In this document: piece after piece, positions 16,513 through 25,198 of the stretch
Numbering within the stretch: position 1 is the first letter of the stretch
Layout of the letters: each line of letters starts with the position of its first letter
Program-made: the position numbers and the translations under genes
NCBI RefSeq assembly: GCF_900187105.1
Contig: NZ_LT906482.1
Location: 248,001-312,000, forward strand
Reading direction: 5' to 3'
Length of the DNA stretch: 64,000 nt
Source of the DNA: Eikenella corrodens
GTDB lineage: Bacteria > Pseudomonadota > Gammaproteobacteria > Burkholderiales > Neisseriaceae
The notes under the pieces: model-generated
What the model saw: only the letters and a program-made list of their open reading frames with translations
What the model was told of the DNA's origin: nothing
The model's database searches: none

Positions 16513-16836
16513 ATGTTCACCCCAAATCCGGACGAAATAGTGATTTACGGCGCCACCGCCGACGGCAAACCCTTCCGCCCCAGCGATTGGGCCGAGCGGC
16601 TGTGCGGCCTGCTCTCCTCTTTTGGCAAAGAACACCGCCTCTGCTACCACGAATGGGTGCGCCCGCTGCTCATCGGCAAAGTGCGCAGCATAACCGTGGG
16701 CAAAAGGCTGGAAACCATCAATCCGCCGATGTTCCAATTCTTAATGGATTTCGCCGCCACCAACGGCCTGCAAGTGCTGGATGAAGCCGGACTGAAGGAA
16801 CTGCTGGGCGACGAAGTCAGCAACACCACGGCGTGA
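16513..16836 (+). CDS. DUF3579 domain-containing protein
   Basis: The 107-residue protein matches the DUF3579 family of betaproteobacteria. Its signature is the block GATADGKPFRPSDWAERLCGLLSSFGKEHRL, followed by the VRPLLIGKVRSITVGKRLETINPPMFQFLMDFAATNGLQV segment. The function of the family is not known. There is no signal peptide, so it is probably cytoplasmic. The start ATG has AGAAGGA upstream and a good promoter just before it. Confidence 0.85.
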   Translation: MFTPNPDEIVIYGATADGKPFRPSDWAERLCGLLSSFGKEHRLCYHEWVRPLLIGKVRSITVGKRLETINPPMFQFLMDFAATNGLQVLDEAGLKELLGDEVSNTTA

Positions 16837-16918
16837 AGCAGCTTTGTTGCCGCTACACAAATCATCTTTAATCCAACTCTAGGATTGAATAAAACAAACA
16901 CAAAACAGCATGCTATAT

Positions 16919-16950
16919 GTTTCAGGTAGCCTACTTCAGGCTACCTGAAA
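16919..16950. terminator. eikDUS inverted pair
   Basis: TTTCAGGTAGCCT and AGGCTACCTGAAA face each other around five bases and form a compact hairpin between the DUF3579 gene and the next gene. Confidence 0.45.
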
Positions 16951-16981
16951 GCCAATCTGCCCATCGGTTTAGGATAAAACC

Positions 16982-17476
16982 ATGTCCATCCCCACCATCA
17001 ATATGCTCAACTTCTGCCGCAGCGGCGAATTCGGCGGCCTGAAACTGGGGCAAACCAAAGCCCACTTGGCTGCCTATTTCCCGCCGCCCGACTCTGTCTA
17101 TCCCGAAGAGCCGGATGCAGAATGCGTGATTTGGCGTTACGGCTCGATTGATTTAATCTTCCGGGGCGATGAATTAACCAATATTTATGCAGACGGTTTC
17201 CCTTGGGACAAGCTGGACGCGGGTAGCCATATCGCCATGCAACCTTGGATTTTCAAGCACCCGAAAAAGCTGCGCCTTGCCTTCGTTATCAAAAAACTCA
17301 ATTTCCACGGCATCGATTTCAGAAAGAAAACTTTTGCCCTCAACACGCGCTTGTTGCTGGCAAGCGGCGTAGAGCTTTATTTTGAAAACCAGAGCACCCC
17401 AAACAACTGTGATGCCAACAAGTTTGTGCTCACTGCCTTCAACTTGGGAGCCACACCAAAAGATTGGGCAAACTAG
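16982..17476 (+). CDS. hypothetical protein
   Basis: The 164-residue protein has no signal peptide. The start MSIPTINMLNFCRSGEFGGLKLGQTKAHLAAYFPPPD and the later IWRYGSIDLIFRGDELTNIYADGF recall small proteins often found as orphan immunity genes beside polymorphic toxins, where a GLKLGMT-like loop precedes a beta hairpin. I cannot assign a named family. AGGA precedes the ATG. The base composition is lower in GC than in neighbouring housekeeping genes. Confidence 0.65.
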   Translation: MSIPTINMLNFCRSGEFGGLKLGQTKAHLAAYFPPPDSVYPEEPDAECVIWRYGSIDLIFRGDELTNIYADGFPWDKLDAGSHIAMQPWIFKHPKKLRLAFVIKKLNFHGIDFRKKTFALNTRLLLASGVELYFENQSTPNNCDANKFVLTAFNLGATPKDWAN

Positions 17477-17612
17477 TTTTCAGGTAGCCTTTTAAGGATT
17501 GAACCCAAGGCTAGCTGAAACGTTTGGGGTTAAGGCAAATGGCAGGTTCACCATCAACCAGAGAAAAAGCAGATTAGTGGAACCGCCACGACTTGAGCCT
17601 CAACCCAACAAT

Positions 17613-17652
17613 TTTTCAGGTAGCCTTCCCACAGCAGAAAGGCTACCTGAAA
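17613..17652. terminator. eikDUS pair at the pncB 3' end
   Basis: A reverse and a forward eikDUS flank about 14 bases, 23 bp beyond the stop codon of the leftward pncB gene and also downstream of the rightward hypothetical gene. It can serve both. Confidence 0.5.
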
Positions 17653-17674
17653 ACATAATCAGCCAAGTCAAACC

Positions 17675-18886
17675 CTACTTGGGCGTTTCGGCAATCTGGA
17701 ACACTTGGCGCAAGTAGGCGAGGAAGGTATTGTTGTCGCTCATGGTTTTGCCGGGGCTGTCGGAGAGCTTAGCCACGGATTGGCCGTTGCACTCCACCAG
17801 CTTGAGCACGATGTTCAACGGCTTGTGCCCCATGTCGTTGGTGAGGTTGGTGCCGATGCCGAAGCTGGTTTTGAAGCGGTCTTTGAAGTATTGGTGCAGC
17901 GCCCAGGCCTTTTCCAAATCGAGGCCGTCGGAGAAGGTGAGCATTTTGGTGCGGCTGTCGATTTTGAGCTTCTGGTAGTGGGCGTAGGCTTTTTCGCCCC
18001 ACACATAGGGGTCGCCGCTGTCGTGGCGCAGGCCGTCGAAGAGTTTGGCGAAATAAAGGTCGAAATCGCGCAGGAAGGCATCCATGCCCACCACGTCGGT
18101 GAGGGCGATGCCGAGGTCGCCGCGGTATTCGCGCACCCAGCTTTCCAGTGCGGCTTTTTGGAAATCGCGCAGGCGTACGTCTAGGGCTTGGAAGGCCTGC
18201 ATAAATTCGTGCGCCACGGTGCCGATGGGGATGAGGCCGAGTTTTTTGGCCAGATAAACGTTGCTGGTGCCGCGCAGGCAGTCGGGCGCGGCTTGGTTGA
18301 GCGTGCGGACAACGTGCTCCTGCCAGGCGAGGTTGTAGCGGCGGCGTGTGCCGAAATCGGATACGAGGAAGGGCGGGTCTCCGGGCTCTTGGGCGGCGGC
18401 ATAGCTGCGCAGCAGGTCGGCCTTGGCCTGCAGCCTGCGCTCGCCCTCGGCCAGCACTTCGGGGGTTTCGAGGCGGCGGAAGTAGAGCTCATTCACAATC
18501 GCCAACACGAAAATCTCGAAGAACATGGCTTGGATAATCGGCCCTTCCACGCGGATGCAGAGCCGGTTCTGCTCGTCCACGGTTACTTGGATGAAGCGGC
18601 GTTTGAGCTGGAACAGCTCCAAATAATCCACAAAATCGCTTTTAATAAAGCGCAGACTACGCAGGTAGTTGAGCTCATCAGGAGTGAAACGCAGAGTACA
18701 CAGGGCATCGAGCTCGGCTTCCAGCTCGCTGCGGATCTCCACCAGCGGATACACGCATTCGTCTAGGTTGCGGCAGCGGAATTCATACACGCCGTGCGCC
18801 TGTGGGAATTGGTGCAATACCACTTGCAGCATGGTGAATTTATAGAGATCGGTGTCCAACAAGGATTGGATGATGTGGCGTTGCAT
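17675..18886 (-). CDS. pncB: nicotinate phosphoribosyltransferase
   Basis: The 403-residue enzyme makes nicotinate mononucleotide from nicotinate and PRPP in the NAD salvage (Preiss-Handler) pathway. Family motifs include the N-terminal [35 protein letters not shown]-type region ([13 protein letters not shown]), [27 protein letters not shown] with the histidine that becomes phosphorylated, and [20 protein letters not shown]. Length is that of the short bacterial PncB class. Start ATG 18886 is the first ATG of the frame and gives a complete N-terminus. Confidence 0.97.
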   Translation of the reverse strand: MQRHIIQSLLDTDLYKFTMLQVVLHQFPQAHGVYEFRCRNLDECVYPLVEIRSELEAELDALCTLRFTPDELNYLRSLRFIKSDFVDYLELFQLKRRFIQVTVDEQNRLCIRVEGPIIQAMFFEIFVLAIVNELYFRRLETPEVLAEGERRLQAKADLLRSYAAAQEPGDPPFLVSDFGTRRRYNLAWQEHVVRTLNQAAPDCLRGTSNVYLAKKLGLIPIGTVAHEFMQAFQALDVRLRDFQKAALESWVREYRGDLGIALTDVVGMDAFLRDFDLYFAKLFDGLRHDSGDPYVWGEKAYAHYQKLKIDSRTKMLTFSDGLDLEKAWALHQYFKDRFKTSFGIGTNLTNDMGHKPLNIVLKLVECNGQSVAKLSDSPGKTMSDNNTFLAYLRQVFQIAETPK

Positions 18887-19183
18887 AGCTGCTCCGTGAG
18901 GTGGGTAAACAGAAAAGCAGGGAAGGTTGTTTGGGCTTCATCAGGCGCCGGGGCTTTCAGGTAGTCTGAATGGCTGCTAAGTTTATGATTTTATTGCATT
19001 TAAACAAATTAAACCGAGCTGGCCGCGCATACGGCAGGCGGCGCAATCGGAATAATTGTGTGGCATTAAAACACGTTTTACCGCTTTCAGGTAGCCTGCT
19101 GCATCGGTCGGCAGCAGTTTCGGGTATCATGCCACCATTTATTGTCTTTACAACACGCAAACCTATTTTTCCCAACCATTACT

Positions 19184-20191
19184 ATGAAGAAACTCGCATT
19201 ACTTTGCCTTCTGGCCGCCGCCGGCACTGCCGCCGCCAACAACACCCCGCTGCCCGATTTCTCACCCGTGGCCGCAGGTCAGCATGTCGTTATCAACATC
19301 CCGCAGATGCGCCTTTTCCTGTATGAAAACGGCCAACTGAAAAACGTTTATCCCGTGGCGGTGGGCAAAAACCGCACCCGCACCCCGCTGGGCAACTACC
19401 ACATCGGTTCCAAAGCCTACAATCCCACTTGGTCGATCCCCGCCAGTATCCGCCGCGAGCGCGCCGCCGCCGGCCTGCCTGAAATCAGCAGCATTCCGCC
19501 CGGCCCGAGCAACCCGCTGGGCCCGGTATTCGTGCGCTTGGGCCCGCCGCGCTTAGGCTTGGGCATCCACGGCACCAACGCCCCCGCCAGCGTACCCGGC
19601 ATCCGCAGCCACGGCTGCGTGCGCATGCACAGCAACAATGCCCTGCAATTTGCCCGCAACGTGCGCACCGGCGCCAGCGCCGCCGTGATCTACCAGCTGG
19701 CCAGCCTCAATGCCGATACCAACAACCACCTCTGGCTTGCCGCCTATGCCGACCCCTATCAGCAGCGCAACTTGAACACCACCGCCCTGCGCCAAAGCAT
19801 CGACGCCTGGTCGCAGGCCAACGGTCTCACCGCCAATCCCGCCCGCATCAACAGCGTTTTGCGCAGCCGCAACGGCCGCTTGGTGTGCATCACCTGCCAA
19901 AACGCCAACGCCCGCGTGCAAGGCAAATTGCAATCCGTGGCCTGGCAAAACGGCGCGGCCGAGCTGAGCCGCCCGCAAGCCGTGGATGCCTCCGAACCCC
20001 TGCAAGCAGACGAAATCCTGCCTGAAGGTAGCGCCGTGGAAGCGCTCACCGACGGTGCCGGCAGCACCGAAACCCCGATTCCCGCCAGCACCCGCCCTGC
20101 CCCGCGCCGCCGCACCGAGCCGCGCGAGCGGCCCCTGCCCGCCACGCCCGTGCAGCCGCAGGATATTCCGCTGTCGGACACCTTGCTGTAA
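19184..20191 (+). CDS. L,D-transpeptidase (YkuD/ErfK type)
   Basis: The 335-residue protein has a signal peptide (MKKLALLCLLAAAGTAAANN) and a YkuD catalytic domain (about 40-190). The core motif is GIHGTNAPASVPGIRSHGCVRMHSNN, with the nucleophilic Cys in SHGCVRM. Such enzymes form 3-3 peptidoglycan cross-links or attach proteins to peptidoglycan in the periplasm. The C-terminal third is low-complexity, rich in Pro, Arg and Thr, with a CITC pair at about 245-248. ATG 19184 is chosen because it opens the signal peptide. It lies divergent from pncB. Confidence 0.92.
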   Translation: MKKLALLCLLAAAGTAAANNTPLPDFSPVAAGQHVVINIPQMRLFLYENGQLKNVYPVAVGKNRTRTPLGNYHIGSKAYNPTWSIPASIRRERAAAGLPEISSIPPGPSNPLGPVFVRLGPPRLGLGIHGTNAPASVPGIRSHGCVRMHSNNALQFARNVRTGASAAVIYQLASLNADTNNHLWLAAYADPYQQRNLNTTALRQSIDAWSQANGLTANPARINSVLRSRNGRLVCITCQNANARVQGKLQSVAWQNGAAELSRPQAVDASEPLQADEILPEGSAVEALTDGAGSTETPIPASTRPAPRRRTEPRERPLPATPVQPQDIPLSDTLL

Positions 20192-20200
20192 GCCATATCG

Positions 20201-20233
20201 AAACCTGCCGTTTTTAAAGAGCGGCAGGTTTTT
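20201..20233 (+). terminator. intrinsic terminator after the L,D-transpeptidase gene
   Basis: AAACCTGCCG and CGGCAGGTTT pair around an 11-nt loop and run into TTT, ten bases after the stop codon. Confidence 0.85.
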
Positions 20234-20508
20234 GGTTTCAGGTAGCCTTCAGCTGCTAAGAAGACTACCTGAAAATATTGGCCTCAACGTAAACCAAAAC
20301 CACCACCTCCCCATCTATCCGACCCATCTCCCCAAGCCAAACCATTCATAACCAGCTATAATCTCGCCTACACACTTTTGGCAGCCGCACTCCAAAATCA
20401 AAGGCTACCTGAAAACCCGCTTCCAACGAAGCCACACCAACCCTTCCGTGCCTCCGCGCACCTGCTCGCTGCTCGGCTCAGGCAGCCTGATACAGAAAGA
20501 CCACCATC

Positions 20509-21966
20509 ATGAAACCCACCATCGCCCTAGTCGGCCGCCCCAATGTGGGCAAATCCACCCTATTCAACCGCCTCACGCGCACCAAAGACGCGCTGGTGCA
20601 CGATCTGCCCGGCCTCACGCGCGACCGCCATTACGGCCACGGCAAAGTGGGTAGCAAGCCCTATCTCGTGGTGGACACCGGCGGCTTCGAACCTGTGGTG
20701 GACAGCGGCATCCTGCACGAAATGGCCAAGCAAACCCTGCAGGCCGTGGATGAAGCCGATGCCGTGATTTTCCTGGTGGACGCGCGCACCGGCCTCACGC
20801 CGCAAGACAAAATCATTGCCGACCGCCTGCGCCAATCGCCTCGCCCCGTGTATCTGGCCGTAAACAAAGGCGAGGGCGGCCGCCGCGATGTGCTGGCCGC
20901 CGAATTCTATGAGCTGGCGCTCGGCGAACCGCACGTGATTTCCGGTGCACACGGTGACGGCGTGTACTACCTGATGGAAGAAGTGCTGGAAAACTTCCCC
21001 GAAGCCACAGAAGAAGACAGCGAGGTCAAACACCCCGTGTTCGCCGTCATCGGTCGGCCAAATGTGGGCAAATCCACGCTGGTGAACGCCATTTTGGGCG
21101 AAGAGCGCGTGATTGCCTTCGATATGGCCGGCACCACCCGCGACAGCATCCATATCGACTTCGAACGCGACGGCAAGCCCTTCACCATCATCGACACCGC
21201 CGGCGTACGCCGCCGCGGCAAAGTGGAAGAAGCGGTGGAAAAATTCTCTGTGATCAAGGCTATGCAGGCGGTAGAAGCCTCCAATGTGGCCGTATTGGTG
21301 CTGGACGCGCAGCAAGACATTGCCGACCAAGACGCCACCATCGCCGGTTTCGCGCTGGAGGCCGGGCGCGCACTGGTGGTGGCGGTAAACAAATGGGACG
21401 GCATTTCCGAAGAGCGGCGCAACACGATTAAAAAAGACATCGAACACAAGCTGCACTTCCTTGATTTTGCCAAATTCCACTTCATTTCCGCCCTGAAAGA
21501 GCGCGGCATTGACGGCCTGTTTGCCAGCATCCAATCGGCCTACGACGCGGCCTTTATCAAAATGCCCACGCCCAAAATCACCCGCGTGCTGCAATCGGCC
21601 ATCGAACGCCAGCAGCCCGCCCGCGCCGGTCTGGTGCGCCCGAAAATGCGCTATGCCCACCAAGGCGGCATGAACCCGCCCGTAATCGTGATTCACGGCA
21701 ATTCGCTGCAACACGTGGCCGACAGCTACACCCGCTACCTCACGCAAACCTTCCGCAAAGCCTTCAACCTGCAAGGCACGCCGCTGCGCATCCAATACAA
21801 TATTTCCGACAACCCCTACGAAGACACGGCGGAAAAAACCAAAAACAAACCCCTGCGCCGCACCACCCTGAGCAACCGCATCGCCAAACGCGATGAAAAA
21901 GCCCGCAGCAAAGCCAAAACCAAAAAACGCCAAGTGAGCGTGAAAAAACGGCAAGGCCAGTCTTAA
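20509..21966 (+). CDS. der: ribosome biogenesis GTPase Der (EngA)
   Basis: The 485-residue protein has two tandem GTPase domains and a C-terminal KH-like domain, the unique layout of Der, needed for 50S subunit assembly. Both P-loops read [10 protein letters not shown] (around residues 8 and 183). DTGG and DTAG G3 motifs, NKGEGG (first G4, degenerate) and NKWDG (second G4) follow. The KH domain is at about 355-440, and the tail is strongly basic ([19 protein letters not shown]). A TATAAT at 20357-20362 may be its -10 box, leaving a long leader. Confidence 0.97.
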   Translation: MKPTIALVGRPNVGKSTLFNRLTRTKDALVHDLPGLTRDRHYGHGKVGSKPYLVVDTGGFEPVVDSGILHEMAKQTLQAVDEADAVIFLVDARTGLTPQDKIIADRLRQSPRPVYLAVNKGEGGRRDVLAAEFYELALGEPHVISGAHGDGVYYLMEEVLENFPEATEEDSEVKHPVFAVIGRPNVGKSTLVNAILGEERVIAFDMAGTTRDSIHIDFERDGKPFTIIDTAGVRRRGKVEEAVEKFSVIKAMQAVEASNVAVLVLDAQQDIADQDATIAGFALEAGRALVVAVNKWDGISEERRNTIKKDIEHKLHFLDFAKFHFISALKERGIDGLFASIQSAYDAAFIKMPTPKITRVLQSAIERQQPARAGLVRPKMRYAHQGGMNPPVIVIHGNSLQHVADSYTRYLTQTFRKAFNLQGTPLRIQYNISDNPYEDTAEKTKNKPLRRTTLSNRIAKRDEKARSKAKTKKRQVSVKKRQGQS

Positions 21967-21971
21967 AATTA

Positions 21972-22000
21972 AAAGGCTACCTGAAAACTTTCAGGTAGCC
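21972..22000. terminator. eikDUS pair between der and mnmA
   Basis: AAAGGCTACCTGAAA and its complement form a tight hairpin six bases after the der stop codon and 20 bases before mnmA. Confidence 0.6.
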
Positions 22001-22020
22001 CCACCTAGAAACCAAACACT

Positions 22021-23127
22021 ATGCCTACCCCGCAAAACATCATCGTCGGCCTGTCCGGCGGCGTCGATTCCTCTGTAACCGCCCACCTGCTCAAGCAGCA
22101 GGGACACCAAGTGCGCGGCGTGTTCATGCAAAACTGGGAAGACGACGACAACGACGAATACTGCAGCATCAAGCAGGATTCTTTCGACGCCATCGCCGTG
22201 GCCGACATCATCGGCATCGACATCGACATCGTCAATTTCGCCGCCCAATACAAAGACAAAGTATTCGCCTACTTCCTGCAGGAATACCAAGCCGGCCGCA
22301 CGCCCAACCCCGATGTGCTGTGCAACGCCGAAATCAAATTCAAATGCTTTTTGGATTACGCCGTCGAGCAAGGCGCCGAAGCCATCGCCACCGGCCACTA
22401 CGCCCGTAAAGAAGTGCACAGCGGCAAGCATTACCTGCTCAAAGGTCTGGATGCCAACAAAGACCAAAGCTACTTCCTCTACCGCCTCCAGCCCCATCAG
22501 CTCGAGCGCGCCCTCTTCCCGCTAGGCCACTTGGAAAAACCCGAAGTGCGCCGCATCGCCGCCGAAGCCGGCCTGCCCACCGCCGCCAAAAAAGACAGCA
22601 CCGGCATCTGCTTCATCGGCGAGCGCCCCTTCCGCGAATTTCTGCAAAAATACCTGTCCACCTGCGAAGGCGATATGGTGACACCCGAAGGCAAAGTCGT
22701 GGGCAAGCACATCGGCCTGATGTTCTACACCCTCGGCCAGCGCAAAGGCTTAGGCATCGGCGGCGCAGGTGAGCCGTGGTTTGTAGCCGGCAAAGATTTG
22801 GCCGCTAACCGTTTAATCGTGGTGCAAGGCCACCAACACCCGATGTTATTTTCAGGTAGCCTCACCATGAGCCAATTAAGCTGGACACTGCCTGAAAACC
22901 CCGGCGAAGCACACGGCAGCCGCCCGCCCGAAGGCCGCTATACCTGCAAAACCCGCTACCGCATGGCCGATGCGCCCTGCCAACTGCGCTATTTAGGCGA
23001 CGACTCTGCCGAGCTGGTATTCGATGCGCCGCAATGGGCAGTTACCCCCGGCCAATCCGCCGTGCTGTATGATGGCGACGTTTGTCTGGGCGGCGGCATT
23101 ATCGACCAAGCCGGCGCAGGCGTTTAA
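22021..23127 (+). CDS. mnmA: tRNA-specific 2-thiouridylase MnmA
   Basis: The 368-residue enzyme puts sulfur on U34 of tRNAs for Lys, Glu and Gln. The N-terminal PP-loop is [19 protein letters not shown]. The two catalytic cysteines are in [13 protein letters not shown] and [13 protein letters not shown]. The [13 protein letters not shown] stretch and the C-terminal beta barrel complete the family layout. An eikDUS at 22851-22862 is read in frame as FSGSL in the barrel domain. The start ATG lies shortly after another eikDUS and has no strong ribosome binding site. Confidence 0.96.
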   Translation: MPTPQNIIVGLSGGVDSSVTAHLLKQQGHQVRGVFMQNWEDDDNDEYCSIKQDSFDAIAVADIIGIDIDIVNFAAQYKDKVFAYFLQEYQAGRTPNPDVLCNAEIKFKCFLDYAVEQGAEAIATGHYARKEVHSGKHYLLKGLDANKDQSYFLYRLQPHQLERALFPLGHLEKPEVRRIAAEAGLPTAAKKDSTGICFIGERPFREFLQKYLSTCEGDMVTPEGKVVGKHIGLMFYTLGQRKGLGIGGAGEPWFVAGKDLAANRLIVVQGHQHPMLFSGSLTMSQLSWTLPENPGEAHGSRPPEGRYTCKTRYRMADAPCQLRYLGDDSAELVFDAPQWAVTPGQSAVLYDGDVCLGGGIIDQAGAGV

Positions 23128-23168
23128 CCTATTTAAACCAAACATAAAACCCAGCAACACAAACCTTA

Positions 23169-23226
23169 AAGGCTACCTGAAAGCACGGCGCGGCAAGTTG
23201 CTGCGAAGCTGAATTTTCAGGTAGCC
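23169..23226. repeat. eikDUS pair with filler
   Basis: A forward eikDUS, the filler AGCACGGCGCGGCAAGTTGC continuing into TGCGAAGCTGAA, and a reverse eikDUS. The right copy lies just before the fadD ribosome binding site. Confidence 0.5.
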
Positions 23227-23243
23227 ACTATCAGGAGACCAAA

Positions 23244-24908
23244 TTGGAAAAAATCTGGCTGCAAAGTTATCAGGAAGGCGTACGCCCCGAAATCGACGTG
23301 CGCCGCTATAGCTCGATCTGCGAAGTATTCCACGAAACCGCCTACCTCTACGGCAAACGCTCCGGCTTTACCAACTTCGGCAAGGTGCAAACCTATGCCC
23401 AAACCGCGCGCCTGGCCGAGCAGTTCGCCTCCTATCTACAAAACGTGCTCAAGCTGGAAAAAGGCGCGCGCGTGGCCGTGATGCTGCCAAACCTGCTGCA
23501 ATACCCCGTGGCCGTATTCGGCATTTTGCAGGCTGGCGGCATCGTGGTGAACGTCAACCCGCTCTACACCCCGCGCGAATTGCAACACCAGCTGAAAGAC
23601 AGCGGCGCCACCACCATTCTGGTGTTGGAAAACTTTGCCCACACGCTGGCCGAAGTGGTGGCCGAAACCGATGTGAAACACATCATCCTCGCCTCGGTGG
23701 GCGATTTGCTCGGCTTCTTCAAAGGCGGCCTGATGAACCTGATTGTGCGCCACGTAAAAAAAATGGTGCCGCCTTATGAACTGCCCCACTTCGTGCGCTT
23801 CAACCACGCGCTCAAACAAGGCACGGCACACACCTTCCATCCCGTGCCGGTTACGCTGGAAGACACCGCCTTCCTGCAATACACCGGCGGCACCACCGGC
23901 GTATCCAAAGGCGCCGTCCTCTCGCACGGCAATATCTGCGCCAATATGCTGCAGGCCGAAGAGTGGATTCAATCCAACCTCACCGTCGAGGGAGAATTGG
24001 TGGTAACCGCGCTGCCGATGTACCACGTGTTCGCGCTCACGGTAAACCTGATGATCTTCACCCGCATCGGTGCGCAAAACCTGCTCATCACCAACCCGCG
24101 CGATATTAAATTCTTCATCAAAGAGCTGAAAAAATACCGCGTGAGCGTGCTGCCCGCCGTCAACACCCTATTTAACGCCCTGCTCCACCACCCCGACTTC
24201 CAAAGCATAGACTTCTCCAGCTGGAAGCTGTGTCTGGGCGGCGGCATGGCGGTGCAGGAAAACGTGGCCAAACAATGGAAAGCGCTCACCGGCCAGCCTA
24301 TTGTGGAAGTGTACGGCCTCACCGAAGCCAGCCCCGGCGTGTGCGCCAACCCGCTGAATATCAGCGAATACAACGGTACCATCGGCCTACCCGTATCCAA
24401 CACCGTGGTAGAAATCCGCGACAACGACGGCAACGAAGCGCCGCTGGGCGAAATCGGCGAATTGTGCATCCAAGGCCCGCAAATCATGCAGGGCTATTGG
24501 CAACACCCCGAAGAAACCGCCGCCGTGATGGACGAGCGCGGCTTCCTCGCCACCGGCGACATGGTGAAAATGGACGAAAAAGGCTTCATCAAGCTGGTGG
24601 ATCGCAAAAAAGACATGATTGTGGTGTCCGGCTTCAATGTTTATCCGAACGAAGTGGAGGATGTTGTAACGAAGCACCCGATGGTGCTGGAAGCCGCCTG
24701 TATCGGCGTGCCCAGCAACAAAACCGGCGAAGCCCTGCGCCTGTTCGTGGTGAAAAAAGACCCGGCGCTCACCCGCGAAGAGCTCATCGCCTTCTGCCGC
24801 ACCCAGCTCACCGCTTATAAAGTGCCGAAAGACATCCAGTTCCGCGAAGAGCTGCCAAAATCCAACGTGGGCAAAATCCTGCGCCGCGAGCTGCGGGAAG
24901 AAAAATAG
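23244..24908 (+). CDS. fadD: long-chain fatty acid-CoA ligase
   Basis: The 554-residue enzyme activates fatty acids as acyl-CoA through an acyl-AMP intermediate. The AMP-binding signature YTGGTTGVSKGA, the VYGLTEASP motif, the GDMVKMDEKGFIKLVDRKKDMIVVSGFNVYPNEVE hinge block and the C-terminal catalytic lysine in SNVGKILRREL are all present. The gene starts with TTG (23244), supported by AGGAG seven bases upstream; no ATG is nearby in frame. Neisseriaceae use FadD to incorporate exogenous fatty acids into phospholipid. Confidence 0.94.
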   Translation: MEKIWLQSYQEGVRPEIDVRRYSSICEVFHETAYLYGKRSGFTNFGKVQTYAQTARLAEQFASYLQNVLKLEKGARVAVMLPNLLQYPVAVFGILQAGGIVVNVNPLYTPRELQHQLKDSGATTILVLENFAHTLAEVVAETDVKHIILASVGDLLGFFKGGLMNLIVRHVKKMVPPYELPHFVRFNHALKQGTAHTFHPVPVTLEDTAFLQYTGGTTGVSKGAVLSHGNICANMLQAEEWIQSNLTVEGELVVTALPMYHVFALTVNLMIFTRIGAQNLLITNPRDIKFFIKELKKYRVSVLPAVNTLFNALLHHPDFQSIDFSSWKLCLGGGMAVQENVAKQWKALTGQPIVEVYGLTEASPGVCANPLNISEYNGTIGLPVSNTVVEIRDNDGNEAPLGEIGELCIQGPQIMQGYWQHPEETAAVMDERGFLATGDMVKMDEKGFIKLVDRKKDMIVVSGFNVYPNEVEDVVTKHPMVLEAACIGVPSNKTGEALRLFVVKKDPALTREELIAFCRTQLTAYKVPKDIQFREELPKSNVGKILRRELREEK

Positions 24909-24932
24909 CTGCTGGCAGCAAAGCAAAACATG

Positions 24933-24967
24933 GGCAGCCCGGTTGTACGCCGGCTGCCTATTTTTTT
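24933..24967 (+). terminator. intrinsic terminator after fadD
   Basis: GGCAGCC and GGCTGCC form a stem, extended by inner C-G pairs, followed by seven T residues. Confidence 0.85.
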
Positions 24968-25018
24968 GCAAACTGGCGTAAAGTGAAATTAAGCTTCGGC
25001 AATTCTGCCAGACATAGA

Positions 25019-25063
25019 AAAGGCTACCTGAAACCACCATCGTGGTTTTTCAGGTAGCCTTTA
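25019..25063. terminator. extended eikDUS hairpin
   Basis: Two eikDUS copies enclose AACCACCATCGTGGTT, itself a palindrome, so the whole stretch folds into one long hairpin ending in TTT. It is a second terminator behind fadD. Confidence 0.65.
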
Positions 25064-25198
25064 TTCATAAAAAGCTTATAAAAATAAACTGCTAAAACAA
25101 TGCCAAGCAAAATGCCCCTGCTCTGCTATTTCAGCAACACCCTTCTGTGTAGTAAAATTAATTCTTATTTTGCTTACCATCTAGCCATAAGAAATCCT

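Noticed and set aside
20560-21954. Minus-strand open frame of 464 codons opposite der
   Set aside because: der is certain on the plus strand; the antisense frame is a by-product of GC-rich codon use and resembles no family.
25150-25185. Fur box before the chuWX fusion
   Set aside because: The stretch AAAATTAATTCTTATTTT is AT-rich and loosely palindromic but matches the GATAAT hexamers poorly, so I do not list it as a site.
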